Source: Anoplopoma fimbria (lineage: Eukaryota; Chordata; Actinopteri; Perciformes; Anoplopomatidae). From it: a DNA stretch of 64,000 nt. Within the stretch, counting starts at the first letter, position 1. Each line of letters begins with the position of its first letter. The notes under the pieces are model-generated. The model was not told the origin of the DNA. It made no database searches and saw only the letters and a list, made by a program, of their open reading frames with translations. The position numbers and the translations under genes were made by a program. The DNA is taken from contig NC_072456.1 in the NCBI RefSeq assembly GCF_027596085.1, positions 17,126,744 to 17,190,743 of the forward strand. The letters are read 5' to 3'. Below, in pieces: positions 25,401-39,500 of this stretch.

Positions 25401-28400
25401 ACCAGCTACAGTGCATGAGTGTGTTTGTGTGAGTGTGTGTGAGTAGTCCTCAGTGGTTTTGACACATTCAGCTGCCCACCTTTCCCATGTTGCCTTTATA
25501 GACCATAATTGTTAGGGTTTAGGTCAGGCTAGGCTTATTCAGGTTGGTGGCAAGGAGCTTCACTGTAACTCAAGGCCACCGGCAGGGTTTTATGGATTTT
25601 TAATGTACTTTTTGAGATAGCTGAGAATAATCTAAAAAATATTACAGAAGCAAAAGCTGCCCCAGTAAAACTGCCTTGATCCTTTGGTCTGTATAGATAG
25701 GATTCAGTAGACATTCCCACAGTAAGACACACAGAATATCTGATTTTTCTACACAGCTTAAAACACATTATGAACTGTTGCATTTCGACCTCTTCTATAT
25801 TCAAACATCCTATTGTATATGCTGTCAATATATTATGCAACCTGAACACATCGATAACATCACTACAATAAGTTATTGCAGCAATTAGGTTCTCAAAAAT
25901 CCCACAGCAATCCACATTATATCAACATTTATGTAAGAAAAAGGTTTATCTTATCTTAAGTCTTATAACTGCACTACACAATTGGAATTTAGCTTATCAC
26001 TACATTTAACCGCTGAAATACTCAAGTATTTGGAAAACATTGTTCCTACAAAACTCTCATCTATGTTGTGGTCTGTCTAACCAGTCACTCAAAAGAGTAA
26101 ATCTCTCATCAATGAAAGCAGCTTTCCGCTGCCTTTCAGGGGCAGAATGGTGACTATAAAAATGATTGTAAAAGACAAAATCATCCGTGTCTTCCTTGCA
26201 GTACAATCCTTTATCTAATAAAGCCCCACTAGACTGTATAATAACAGAAACATTACATTTCCTAAAATGAGATTTACAGCCTGCAGAAAAACAGTTCTTG
26301 TGGAATTCTGAAAGCCTCAAACATTTCTAATTACTTTTTGGGCATCCAACATTAGTGTATTATCTGAAGAATCCACAGAACAACAGTTATGTTATAATAC
26401 CAATGTATAAACCACTAATCCACTAAATTATCCACTTTCTATACCACTTGTCCTGTTCCGGGTCACACAAGGCTATTTCAGAATGCAATTAAAAAACTTA
26501 AAAAACATTGCAGTTGTTGCAACTCTGGCAACTTTTGGGCAAACCACTTATTTCACACAGGCATAAGGAACTGTTTTTACTCAACAATAAACTGCCGAGT
26601 TTAATTAACTGGTAACAAAAAGTTAAACTTCACTATCTAATTTCTTGCACCTGCTATCTAAATAAAAAAACAACAAAAAAACAAACAACACAATTAGTAC
26701 ATTTAAATAAATAAGAAATTATATATTTTACTTGTCAAGTAGAATACATGAATAAACTTTTATTTTTTGCTGAATTTTGTGAAGTGGCATCAGGTGCGTT
26801 TGGCAAAAATGGAAAGACGAAGAGCTAAAAAAAAAGCAAACATTCGAACAGCATTTTAAATGTTCAATGCTGAATGGTGTGAGATCTTGCGTAACTGAGT
26901 ATTATGATTGAATATTCCACTTATTGTGGAATCATATTTATGTAGCCTTCGGGCTGGTAATATACCCTTTATTAGCTTACAGCTCCTGAAATGATCGGTG
27001 TCTGCTCAGGCTCAGTAGAAACTCTGTGTTGCAGACAGCAGCTCTTACAGCCCGTGGCATGAAAATCTCACTTCAGCCATCTGACCCCCAGTTGGGAGTT
27101 CTGTTAAGCCGAAAAGTGTCTGCAACCGCTGCTGCTGTTTAGAAATGATAGCAACACCACAGCATGGTAATCACATATTTTTATAATAGTGACATAACAG
27201 TCTAATCATGATCTTGAGCAATACATATTCTTAAGATTACAGTAATGTTTCCAAATGAGGGGTTGTTCTATAAAAGCTTTCTCAAGAGTGAAGCCTCCAA
27301 AATAAATGTTCTCTTCCCTGAAACGACAGCACAACTACTTACGTGCAGAGCCACACGTTTTCTTAATAACATCAGGGAACATGGCAACAAGCTCATTTAG
27401 CGAGAGTGATGGTGAAATGATGTGAGCTTAGAGGAAGTCAAGCAGCAGGCGTTCCAATTTTTACCCCTCTGGAGGTCTCATGAAGTGTCCGTGACTAGGT
27501 GTGCCCACTTGGTAATGTCAGTGATGTGATGGGTCTCGCCCACTCACATTTCATCCTGCACGCAAGCCTCGTTTCAGTGTACCTTAAATTAGAGGGGGGT
27601 AGGGGGCAGGTGGGGGGCAGTTTTATGTCAGATCATGTGTGCAGGTGGAAAAGCAATCCAGTTTATGGCTCTTCTGAATTACCCGATTGATCATTCACTC
27701 ATGCTCATCTTCACCTGACACCAAACAAGCTCCCCTTGGTCATAGCAAATCTGTTTAAGCTAATATATATGACCGTTCCCATGCAGCTGTAAGCACAAAC
27801 CCCCTGAACATCAACCACAATTATCTGTTTATAACCAAGAAAAGCATAACTATAATACTGTGGTTCGCACAGTTTGCCGTTACCTTGTTAAGCATACAAA
27901 CATATTAACAGTCAGAAACTATTTTATTTTCTATTTCTCTATTTGAATCTAAAATGTGTCCTTTATTTGCAAGCCAAAAAGTTCCAGGAGCCCTTTGACC
28001 ATGCCAAGACAATGTGTTTATTTATCCTCAGAATGTCAACATCCACTGCATAGCTCTCTCTGTGAACTGAACAAATACTGGTGCCAGGATTTCAGCTCTG
28101 TGCCAGGCATATTTTTAATGTCTGGTAAACACTGTCCTCTAGTGCTCGCACTCATACACTCTCACACACGCACACACAAACATGCACGCCACAGGATTAT
28201 GCTCCCTTGTTGTCAATGCCAAAAAAACTGACTTTTTCAGGAGTTAGATTCTGCAGCATCTTTTAAAAACACTACTAATGTTAACGCTTATAAAAGTACC
28301 CTATCTGTTAAAAAACTACCACCAGTGACTTTCTATATGGACATGTTACTTGTTGAATTGGAGGTTTTTTTTTAGAATAAAACTCTTTGTGCCTCCAAAA

Positions 28401-29507
28401 TGGGGTAATAGCTCCAATTGGACAAAAATGTCTGTAACCATGGTTTTTATTATCAGCTACCCTCAGATGGCTTTTAGCAGGGTTGGAATAGTCTGCCTAA
28501 TGAGGCACGTCACAATCACAGATTGAGCAGCAATAAAAAGGAAGGGATGGCCTATCCCTCCTCCTCCAAAATTACCTTATCAATCATTCACTAATGCTTT
28601 CTAAGCAGCTGATTTCACCTGTCAACACAAGGTCAGGGTGTCCCGGTCCTGGAGATGATAGGAGATGATGTGAATCTCGACGTAGGCAAAACAGATTCGC
28701 AATCAGCCTGTCAACCGGCACTTGAAAGCCCGCAGGATATTAGAGATGTAAATGGAACATAATGGTGCCATTATAATTGTGCTCATCCAGTTCAGCCTTT
28801 GATGGCGATGTCTCTTCCCTGTGATTCGACACCATCTGGCTACGCTCAGCGTAGGCGGGAGAAAAGCAGAGCCAGGAGTAGTTAGGACAACCAGTCTTTG
28901 GTTAGGATGCAATCATTATCTTTGGCTGCTGACACATCCCATTTGTTGCGACTCAAAGTTGAGGTTTTTTTTGGTTCAGGAGCACCAATTACTGTTCATC
29001 AAATCTTTCATCATTTTTTCGAAGTAATACCTCTACTTTCAGATCTCTAAATATTAAATAATGTAGTTCAACTGTCCAATAAGCATCTGTTGTGTTTCAC
29101 CCTAAGGACACTGAGTGCTTTGTGCGGCAGCGACAGTGAACTTTAAGGGCATGCATTGTGACATTGTGTGCTGATATTTGCAAACAGTTCTGTTGGGTGA
29201 GTTGACCAAACAAACAGAGCAGGTCATACAGACCTTGTAAACTAATCTCTCTCAGTAGAAGCACTCCAAAAAGGTCATTTATTTTCCAGTTTGCTGAATC
29301 CAAAGCTCAGCCACAGCATTCAGCATTTCGACAATCAAATGGGATATTTAGAGAATAACAGGACGTGTTAACAAAGAACGTTTGGTTGCCAAATTGGCCG
29401 GTAGAGTAGAGAAACCTGCCAGCCGTTCAAATTGTGGTTTGTGCAGTTTCCACTCCGTCTCTTACATATTGTAAGGAGAGTTGGAATTGGCAAATGTAAT
29501 GTGCAAA

Positions 29508-29537
29508 TTGCTTTCTTTCTTTTTTTTTTTTTTTTTT
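29508..29537. repeat. T-rich tract (TTTC then poly-T)
   Basis: CTTTCTTTCT followed by 17 T. On the minus strand this would be an A-rich tail, but no retroposon body is recognisable next to it. Confidence 0.85.
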
Positions 29538-30584
29538 AGAAAAGGCAAAGCGTTCTGTAAACACAGCATCAGACAGTTGACACTTAATTAAAAAACAAGA
29601 GATTTTTATTTTTGCCTTGATCTGGATTTCCAGGGATTTCATCAGTACTGCTCATCATTTTCTAACTTAACAATATTGTGTGATATTCATTGATGAACTT
29701 AGATTACATCTCAGTTAGTATTATACCATATATTAATCATTTGGTTCCTAATTATTTATCATGAAAAGGTCTATTGAAACTCTTTAATCTTTCGTAATGC
29801 ATTAATACGCAGAATAAGAATTTGGTGGTGGAGACTCATTCAATTTTGCTATGGCTGCTCTGCATTGTAACCGTGGGTTACACAGATTTAACAAAACATT
29901 TGTATTTTAATTTTAATTGACAGAATCAGAGCAAAAGAACAAAACTTGCTGAAACAAGTTTTAGTAAATCAATTATGAAGACACAATATTTTGGGACATA
30001 AGCATGAATTTACACAATGTTCTCTCAAAAGATGGAGTTCAAATATTAACATGCTTCATAATGAATAAATCAGGACCTTTACAGGTTATCTCCAAACTGG
30101 TGACATCAGACGGATTACTGATGCATCTTTTATGATCCCCACTTTCATCACGGTTGTGATTTTTGGTTGCAGAGTTATCACTGTGAAAAGAGGCATCTGG
30201 CTCCCATCTGGGCTTTGTTGTCTTTCTGCAGCACAAAACATATTTTAAAAAAAGCAATCAAAAATTGCACAGCTCTTTGCTTGTTTTTACGCATCTGCTT
30301 TGCATAGAAATCTGTCAACACCATCCCCACACACAAACACACTCATGAGGATATTCAAAAGGACGACACAGATTTAGTATTAACATCCAATTAAGCTTAA
30401 TCAAACTGGTTTCATGTTGCTCACATGCTTTTATACACGTCCAAAGCTGTCTATCATTGTGTTTCCTGATGTGATGTTGAAACTCCTGAAGCTGTCAGGT
30501 GGCAGTGGAAATGGAATAGCCTGGCGGTAGACTGTATACTAATGACAGGACAGAAGAAATGACACATCAATTTAAATACTGCAG

Positions 30585-33500
30585 TCAACACCAGGTTTGC
30601 ATATAAATGTCGGTAGTGAATATTTCCTCCAATACCTCTGGGAATTCAATCTTCACATCGATGCTGTCTGCTGAGGCAGCAACAACTGATGCAGAAACCT
30701 CCTGCTTGGCATTTCTCTCATGTTTCTGGGAGAAGCCGAGAAGGAGAGTCATACCTGGGACGTAGCTTTCAAATCTGGGAGAGAAGAATAAAAATAAAAA
30801 AAGCTCCTTTAACAACACATGTCAGACAGTATGTGCCATAATTGTAAACACAGAAATGTTCCCACCATGCTCTGTAAAGCAAAGTAAGTGAATCAAAGTC
30901 GTTCTGCATCTCACGCTCCTCTTCTTCCTCACATTTTATATTCCTTGATAGACACTTCACCTTGATTCCTCTGAGGCTCACCTTGTGCAAATCTCGGCCA
31001 CGTTCGCCGGGATCCTGGTCCAGTGTATTTTGGCCTTGATTGTCGGCTTGGAGCCAGGCAGATGTGCAGTTGCAGATTTCATTGACATTTCATAAGACTG
31101 ACATTCAGCTCCCCATCTAATGTGTGCCTAGACCAAACACAAGAGATCAATCATGAAGGGAGTCTCTGCTAACAAAAGACTTGGCTTATGCCTCCGAATG
31201 CAACATAATAAAACAAAGAAGTATGACTTTTTATGTATTTATAGACAATGTATTTGAACAGATTTATTGGGCTAAATATGCAGTATGCAGACGCTACACT
31301 GTCACTGTCAATTACAATGCTGCCATGACAAAGTTATTGTGAAGCAAGAATTTAAAGCACTAGTAATGTGTTTGTCAGCATAGATGTACCCACCTAGCAT
31401 GCAGTTCAGAGGAGCCTTTACATACATAAAGAGAAGAGACTTTGCACACAATTAATATGTGATAACTTTGGTATTAGAATGGATTTTAAGGACTGGTTGG
31501 ATGGATGTTATATATGTAGTTGATTCATGTTTTCTTTCTTTTTTTAAAGAATAAGACTGGGATTAGTCTTCTCAGTGCAATTGCTGATAATGGTATAATA
31601 ACGATAATAATGTTATTCGTTAAATGTCTTTACCTTTGCCTCGACGTGGGCTTCCACAGTGGTGTCGACGCACATCTTCCAGTTGGTGTCTTCTCCAACC
31701 TGGGACACAATCAGCTGGGCATTTTGCATGTTTGCCTCGGGCGTGTAGTAGAAGGCTGCATCGTAACCCTCTGGCTTCTGGTTGCCACTCATGGCGAAGG
31801 CCTTGACATTGAACACAGCTTGTGGTGTTGAATTCAAGTCCTATTGAATGAGATAGAAAGCAGTCCAGGCGGCTGTAATGGGTTTGTGTGAATCGTGTTG
31901 AACGTGTGCAGAGAATTGATTTAATGTTTGGACTTAAAAAAATATTTATATCTCCTGTATATTTCTCGTGAACCACACTATTTATGTGTTGAGTGTTTTA
32001 AATGCACACAAATAGCTGCAGTCTTAACATGGACAAATATTTTTTCCGGGTGATGCATTCATGAATCATTAGCACAGCTGAAAAATGTTACATGATGACA
32101 CCGCTCAGTGCACACGGCATCTTGTTTTGCAGTGAAACTAATTTCGGGTTAATCTCTGCGGAGCATGTTTAGCATACTTCCATTAAGTTGTCATGAAGGC
32201 TATGATGAGATCCTCTTACGCTTGGGGCTGAATCAGAGGACACACGTACTCGCTGGGTGGCTTCCTGAAAACAAAATTAAGCAACAGGAGAATTTGAAGG
32301 GATAAAACATTGGTGCAGGTGCAGAGACAATAGCATTGCAAGGGTAGCCAAATACCTTGGATAGCCTCCTGAGAGTCTCAAGCAGTTGTTGTGCGTTGGC
32401 TGGATGTGTGCTTGGGCCGGCATTAACCTCAAAGTGGATTTTGTCAACAGCTTGGATTGCCTGGGCTGATAGAAGGTTACATTACCACATAGTAGAGAAT
32501 GAAATGAAAACAGGCTGATATAATAACATAGCAAAATATAATTTGACTTTGATAATAATGAAAGACAAAAAAATTATTAATATAAACCAGCAATTAAAGT
32601 GTAACCTCAAACGCCCTCAAAATCTTGTTTTTGCTGGCCTCCAGTGGTTTAACTTGCTGTTATTTTGGATAGCGCAGCATTGTATGATGTAACATTCTGG
32701 ACCTGTTGTGCATACCTGGGACTACTTTGAATACCATGTTGGTGTATCCCAGGAAGTAGTACAGGGGGTATTCCTCATGATAGTATTCTCTCCTTAACTC
32801 AGACTCCATACACAGACCTGCCCCATAAATGTTACTCTCGGCACACATTTTGGCTCTTGGGTGCCAGGTGTTTGGTGTCAGGAGCTGTTGGATTGGTTGA
32901 AAATCACAAAGTCATCAATCTGTTTTGAGTTCTGTAAATGTTAATAAATTCAACTCTAACTGCAATCTGCTAAAGTTGTTGGCTGTACCTGATCTGTCTC
33001 AGGTCTCACGACTGTGGGGTCCATGGGGACAACTTCATGATTGGAGTGAACAGCGTTGGGAATGATTGGAGTCCTTTTAGCCAAATCTGGCTCTTCAATG
33101 TTCCTGGTGACTGCGTACACATTGGAGCTGTTGGTTGGAAAAGAAAAATGAGAATTTCTGGATTTGGCACATTGGTTGCATTGTTAGAGGAGCAGTGTGT
33201 AAGGTTAAGGGGGATTAATTGGCAGAAATATAATATATTTTCCTAACTTTGTTTTCATTAGTTTATAGTCACTTTAAACTTAGAATCATTGTGTTTTAGG
33301 AACTTTAGTATGAGTCGTTTATATCTACATATGAAGCCGGCCCTTTTCACAGAGTCCATGTTTCTACAGTAGCCCAGAATGGACAAACCAAGCAGCAGCT
33401 TTTTGACTAGTGACTAGTGGATAGGTGAAAGAGTCGAGCTTAATCTTGACCTGGCGCTGGATTCAAGGTCAGACAGACCCCACGGTGACTGAGAAGAATT

Positions 33501-36500
33501 ATACATACCTGACTGAAAGGAGTTCAAACTCTTTTTTGCATGGAGGGAAGTCGAGTTCAAACTTTTTTTCTGCAACGTTGATCTTGACAGCAAACTTCCA
33601 CGGGATTGCAAGAGGTGTTTTGGCCTTAAACTCTGAACCGCATTGGAAAAACTCTGTGTTGATTCCGTAGTAAACCCAGAAATCCTTTGTAAAACTAAAA
33701 AAGAAAAGTTTTATTCACTAGTTATAACGCCACCGAATGAATATAAATAGAATACAAAGGCAGTTTGGTTTGCTTCCTTTGAGGATTTCTAAACATGATG
33801 AAGGTATGTGTGTTCTTTGAATTAACAGAACATTAAATAGTTTACCCAATAAAACCATCAGTCTCCAGGGAAATTTCAGAAGTCAACAGTTGTCCAAGAC
33901 GTTCAGTCAGTGGTGGATTTACTGAAGCTTTGGCTATGTAAGAAAAAATGACTTTAATAATGGTTCAGATCAAATAAATAAATAGTTTTAGTCATTAATC
34001 AATACTAATATTATTTGTAAGGTGTCGTTTGCAGCATAATTTCACTCCTCACCATTTACACTGATCCCATTGATGGTCTCATAATATTTGCTTATCTCCA
34101 GTGGGAGACCCAGGATGGTAGCTTGGAAGTAGCGAACCTCAATGATTAAGAACGGCTTTGTCCGATGCCATGACACTCCCCTCTGTAGATTCTCAATCAT
34201 GGCCCAAAGAGGACTCTCTTTCCCTGCAGAGAGACTGACGGCCTACAAGTAGGATTGCAGGAGAACAGAATGAAACAGCATGAAACAGGCTTTGTGCACA
34301 CTTGATCCGTTTTGTTGACCGAACTGTTCTTCACTTATTCTCTCACCCTGATGAGGTTCTCGATGGTCTCTTTGTTGAGGTCGGCAAAGAACCACTCCTG
34401 TCCGGAGGCCCGTGAAAAGGCAGTGAGGACGGGCTTATCATTGGGCAGAATTTCCCAGTTTTGAAGCTGAAAATGATACATCACAATGGTCACCCACACA
34501 AATAATGCTGACACATTAAAGTACAGTTATGATGCTGCCGTTATACTCACCACATTGAGAATAGCCTGACAGTCAGTGAAACTAAGATCTCCTTTAAAAC
34601 CAGGCATGTTGCTACCAAGCAGCTCCCTGAGTCCGTCAGCGCGGATACCCAACTGTGACAGAAAAAGAAGAGATGATTGCTGTTTTTGACACTTTATCTT
34701 CAATGAAATCTTAATGTAAAAGAACACTGTACCTCCAGTAGCTGCAGAATTCTACCAATAAAATAAAATTTCCCTTTCATCATGATTTCAGTAGGAAAGA
34801 CGCTCGTTGCACTTCTAAGCATGAAGACTTCTGCGGCCGTACCTATTAAGAAATCATCTGTATCGGGGGGAAAAGGATAATTGTCATGAAACAGTTTCAG
34901 GGAAAACCAAGAGTCTTTTATCTGAGCATACCATTAAACCAGTCCATGTGCATCGCTTTGCTGTAGTGATAGCTGAGACGGCCAAATTTAGGGGCCAGGA
35001 TTTTCACGGCCACATTGCAGGCAGTTGAGCTGTTTTAGAGAACACAAAAAATGAATGTTGAAAGCTGAAGAACATCGGAAACGATGTGAGGCTAACAATC
35101 ACACCCAAGTGGTTATTACGGCATTGTTTTACTCACAGGAAGTGGTTGTTTGGAGTACTGGATCGAGCAAAGCTACTCAAGTAGGAGTATGCAAAACTAA
35201 CAACATGGAGGTCTTTTTCCTCCTGTAGATGAACAGTCACTGTGGACACCAGGGCCATTGATGGTTTAGTGTCAAACAGGATCATGAATGCCAGCATGCG
35301 AATCTCAGTGGGAAGGTCCTTCTGCAGGAACAGACTCAGGGTGATGTCTTGGACCTGAAAACACAAGTATTATAAAGATCAGGAATTCAGAAAGATTGCA
35401 CAACACAGTCTTTTCACATTATTTTCCTGAACCGATGAACAACTTTAAAAAGGCTTAACACTGTGACTGTTGTAGATATAAATATGGAGAAGAGTATGCA
35501 ATGTAGGTATTATGTGACAATAGCATCAATGCACCGCTTGCCATTTTCAAATGATGGTTGAAGCTAATGTTACCTGCCACAATGAGGAAATTAAATATGC
35601 TTTTGCAGGATTAGAAAAGTCCAATGTTTTGTGTAAATGGATTGTTACTCTGAATTCGACCTTATCAAAAAATGACATTTTGCAACTTGACTATAGAGCA
35701 CAGCACATGTAATTACCATAAACATGATTTATATAAAAACTTGGCATACAGCTGGTAAAAAGTCTTATTCCTGCATGTTATATATAGTTACGCTGTGGGG
35801 GTCTCTGGCAGCTATGAGTCTCATAGACTGCACAGCGGCACTCAGCACACGGGGTGGCAGCTCCACAGGCGTGGCAGCGACTCCGGGGAGGAAGCGCATG
35901 ATGGTTTTAATGCTGCCTGGATGACCTGCGTTCCCCAGAGCTTTAAGAGCGATCACCATGTCGGCCTGGTTGCCAGTCCTCAGACTTTCCAAGGCCATGT
36001 CAAGCAGCGGCTAGAACAGATGTTGTCGACCATGTTATGATTTTCCACACAGATCATTTGTTGATGCTACCAGACAGCCTTCTTGTTCTCATCTCGTACC
36101 AAATTAATTCATGTTACAAAGCGAGGTGATTTGATTACCTGAACAGCAGTCACAGGACACGGTGTGTAATAGGCACAGTGCTTGTAAACCAGAGAGCCAT
36201 AGGAAAGCACCACAGTATGCCACAAATAGACATTGGATTTACTGAAGGGCATGTTCAGGAACATCTGTAGAAAAGAGACAAACATTTTGAGATGATCTGG
36301 TATGATTGTCTAAGGCGGAAAATTATGTTTCTCTTTTTGATGTTTGGTGTCTCTTTGTCTCTTTAGCATGCACTCACTTTAGCCATCTCAACCAGATCAG
36401 GAATGGCCTGGAGGTGGTTGATGGCCAACAACAGGGTTTGCAGACCTTCAGTTGTGGACACATCTCCAGCCTGGAACCTGGTTTCCAGGAACTTCAGGAT

Positions 36501-39500
36501 TCTGGCATCGCTGACTTCAACAATCATGTCCAAAAACCAACGTCTAATTATGAGTGAAAGGGGAGAAAGGAAGATAAATCAGACAGTACTAAAGATAAGC
36601 ATTTTCCGTAATAAAGAAAGAAAAATGAGAAGAAAAAATGTGAAGGACAAGTTCAGATGTCACGTTTAATTGCACTTGTACAGGATGAAATACAAGGTCT
36701 CGGTGACAGCCTTAATCTTAACGAGTGAGGAAAGCGTTCTGTCAGTCATCACCTTTCTGTCATCATGCCTCACATGATAATAAATCATTCATAGGTGGTT
36801 ATGTGCCAGACTAAATCCCTTCTGAACTAAGTGGGAGGATGCTCTTCAATTAGCTGTTAAGTTAAGTGGATCAGTATCAGATTTGAGAGATGGCCATGGA
36901 CTATCTTGAATACTATAATGAAAAGCTTGGTTAAAGGTGATCCGAGAAGGAATTTTACTCTCAAACCTTGCTGCAGTGTTCTCACTGGGTACAAAAACAC
37001 GCTGATGATATCATGTTTGAATTATTACCTTTCTGTGTAAAGCCTTGTTTAAGTAACTGAAATGATGTAATCATCAGAGTTAGTGAAGGATCACATATAA
37101 GCTCCATGCACCAACCAACCTCCACAGCATGACCTTGTGCTGTTCTGTATGACCTTTACAATACTTCCTGGACTGAAAATTGTCATTTCTCACTATGTCT
37201 AAATGACTTCACATGGATGTGATCATGGCAGCTTTACACTTTCCTCCAATCATGAATAACCGCATATGAATGTATTCCGCAAGACATTTGGTTGTGCTCA
37301 AGAAAGTGACAGGGCAGTCAGTTTCAAGGCCCCTGAATCTGAATTTTTTAATAATAACCTGACATCAAAATATCAAAAAATTGATCTTTAAATATATGTT
37401 TTGAATTTCCATTTGACATCAGAAATGTATAATATATTCTCATTATTTTAAAGAGTTTATTTAATCCCTGTTTTCAGGTTTTGTTATTCATCATTGGTCA
37501 ACCACTAACCAAGTACTCACCTTTGCTCTTCATTTCCTGCAAATTGCTTCCACAAAGCTTCTAATCCTTCATAAGGGATCACTCGCAGGAGTTGATACAG
37601 CTTTATAGTGTCTTCGGATGTCGCGCTGTCAATGTGGTACCGATTGACCTCAGCCAGATGTTTGATCAACTCAGCAGCCTGTTAAGAGGAAAAGACCTGA
37701 TGATACTTTGATCAGTGTCCGTATGACACTCGAGAAATAGTTCCTCTGTGCACAATTATTACATTTCTTTGGATTTACTTCACTTCAGAAGAAATAGTTA
37801 GTGCCTTTTATTTCCGTTGATTTCAGAACAGAATTTGTTTTGTTCATGATAAATAGGAATTAAATTGTTCTTGTTTAATTGTTTCCTGTTATTTCAATAT
37901 TTATTTTGAATAAACTTTCTTTTGTTTTTTACAGGGCTTCCTGCTGCTCTCTGGAGAGATTTTATAAAATATGTAGCAGCATTGTATCCTTATTACCTTT
38001 GGTACTGGGTTGTCCAGGTTCTGCATCATAATGGGCACATTGCCTTCCGCATTGACAAACTTGAAAACAAGGTTCCCCTTGCTTTCCATTGACCCAAACG
38101 TGACGTCTCTCACTGTGTCACTCACGCCGAGCAGCACCATTTCGTTCCTGCAGGAGAGGTTATGTAAAGAAGACGATTTGAGTATTGTAGATGAGCCGGC
38201 GTAATGTGCAGTTATTTCCTACTCTTACGTCGCATGCATCTTGAAGTTGCCGCCCTTCACGTTGAAGGGACTGAAGTGCTGTTGCTCTTGGCCATGAGCC
38301 CTGGTAATGAGACCTCCCTCTGCTGTTGGCTTGACTGTGTAAACACATCTCACTGTTGAAATGATAGATTCCCCTCTCTAGATTGAAGGACACACAAACA
38401 AAAGTAGCACCGACTTTGGTCTTTGTTTCATTTATAATCGAAGGGACAGATGCAGGTGAGATGAACAGACCTGTTGGGAAACTTGGTTGAGCACGGCGGC
38501 AGCCAATCCTCTGTAGATGGCTGCCTTCTCCCTGCAGTTACTGACATCCACGACCTTGGTGATGGTCATGTCCTTTGTTTCCGCGTTTAATTCAGTAGCA
38601 TAATTACTCTGACACTGGCCATGGATGCCAGCCTACAAACAAAATCAAACGTTATTGCACTTTAGACTGCAGAAATGATCTTGTTTTTCAGTAGTGACTT
38701 ACCTCTTCAAGCTCATAGATCCTCTGTGTGGTTTTTAAAGTCACTTGGAACAAACCCAGTATCCCTCTCACGATGTTGACAATAGTGTCAGAAATCTCAA
38801 CAGAGGTGCGGATGTTACCAACGTGTCCACCGTCGTAGTCAAACATGAAGGGTTTGACGAACTGAGAGGCAATTCGCTGGGTCAGCTTTGGGGAGGCTTT
38901 GAAGCTGTTTTTTCCCGGGAAACCATTGAAATCTTCAAAGGCCACTTCTGAAACCTTTGAACCAGACATGGAAATAAGCAGAAAAGGACAAGAACTAGTA
39001 TGAGTCTGCACCACTTTACTGAATTGTTAAAGCAAACTCTAATATAATTCCAACAGAGTTTGCAGCATCTGTTTATGACTGAAATCTGATGAAAAGGTAT
39101 TACAAGACGACTGTGCATTATATATGCACAAACAGTCATCTGTTGTTATGCAAACATTTGTAGTTGACATGATTTCCAGCACTTTAATTAAGAATCAATC
39201 AATGATTTACAAAGAACTCAGTGAAAAGTTATTCACAAACAGATGTTTATTAAATTGGCCTCGATAAATTATTAAAGATGCATTTATTTAACTTAGCTAA
39301 TTAACCTGTCATTGTTTTTGCTACTCAGTCAAAGGTTTAAACAACATATTCTCAGAGAGTTTGCATTACACTCTGTCGTCACTCTCACCTGAAGGAGGAA
39401 AGTTTTCTCCGACACACCGACGATCTTGATCTTGCAGGAGATCCTCGCTCCAGACTCAGCGAGGTTTGGCATACCGAGTCCAAAATTCACGGCTCCCACA

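Larger units (their letters stand above)
20346..30584. other. 3' flank of vtgC, no gene seen
   Basis: Holds the direct-repeat pair at 21.4/22.4 kb and an AATTAGC/CTGGAAGCAGG-type dispersed-repeat remnant near 22.65-22.74 kb. No second vitellogenin gene or pseudogene is visible. A minus-strand AATAAA at about 29604-29610 is a distant polyadenylation candidate for vtgC. Confidence 0.6.

Noticed and set aside
30769..30990. Acidic minus-strand open frame running from vtgC exon 25 into the intron (EEEEERE stretch)
   Set aside because: Exon 25 has a good GTGAGC donor at 30982, and exon 26 joins in phase to conserved light-chain sequence. The frame is intron read-through.
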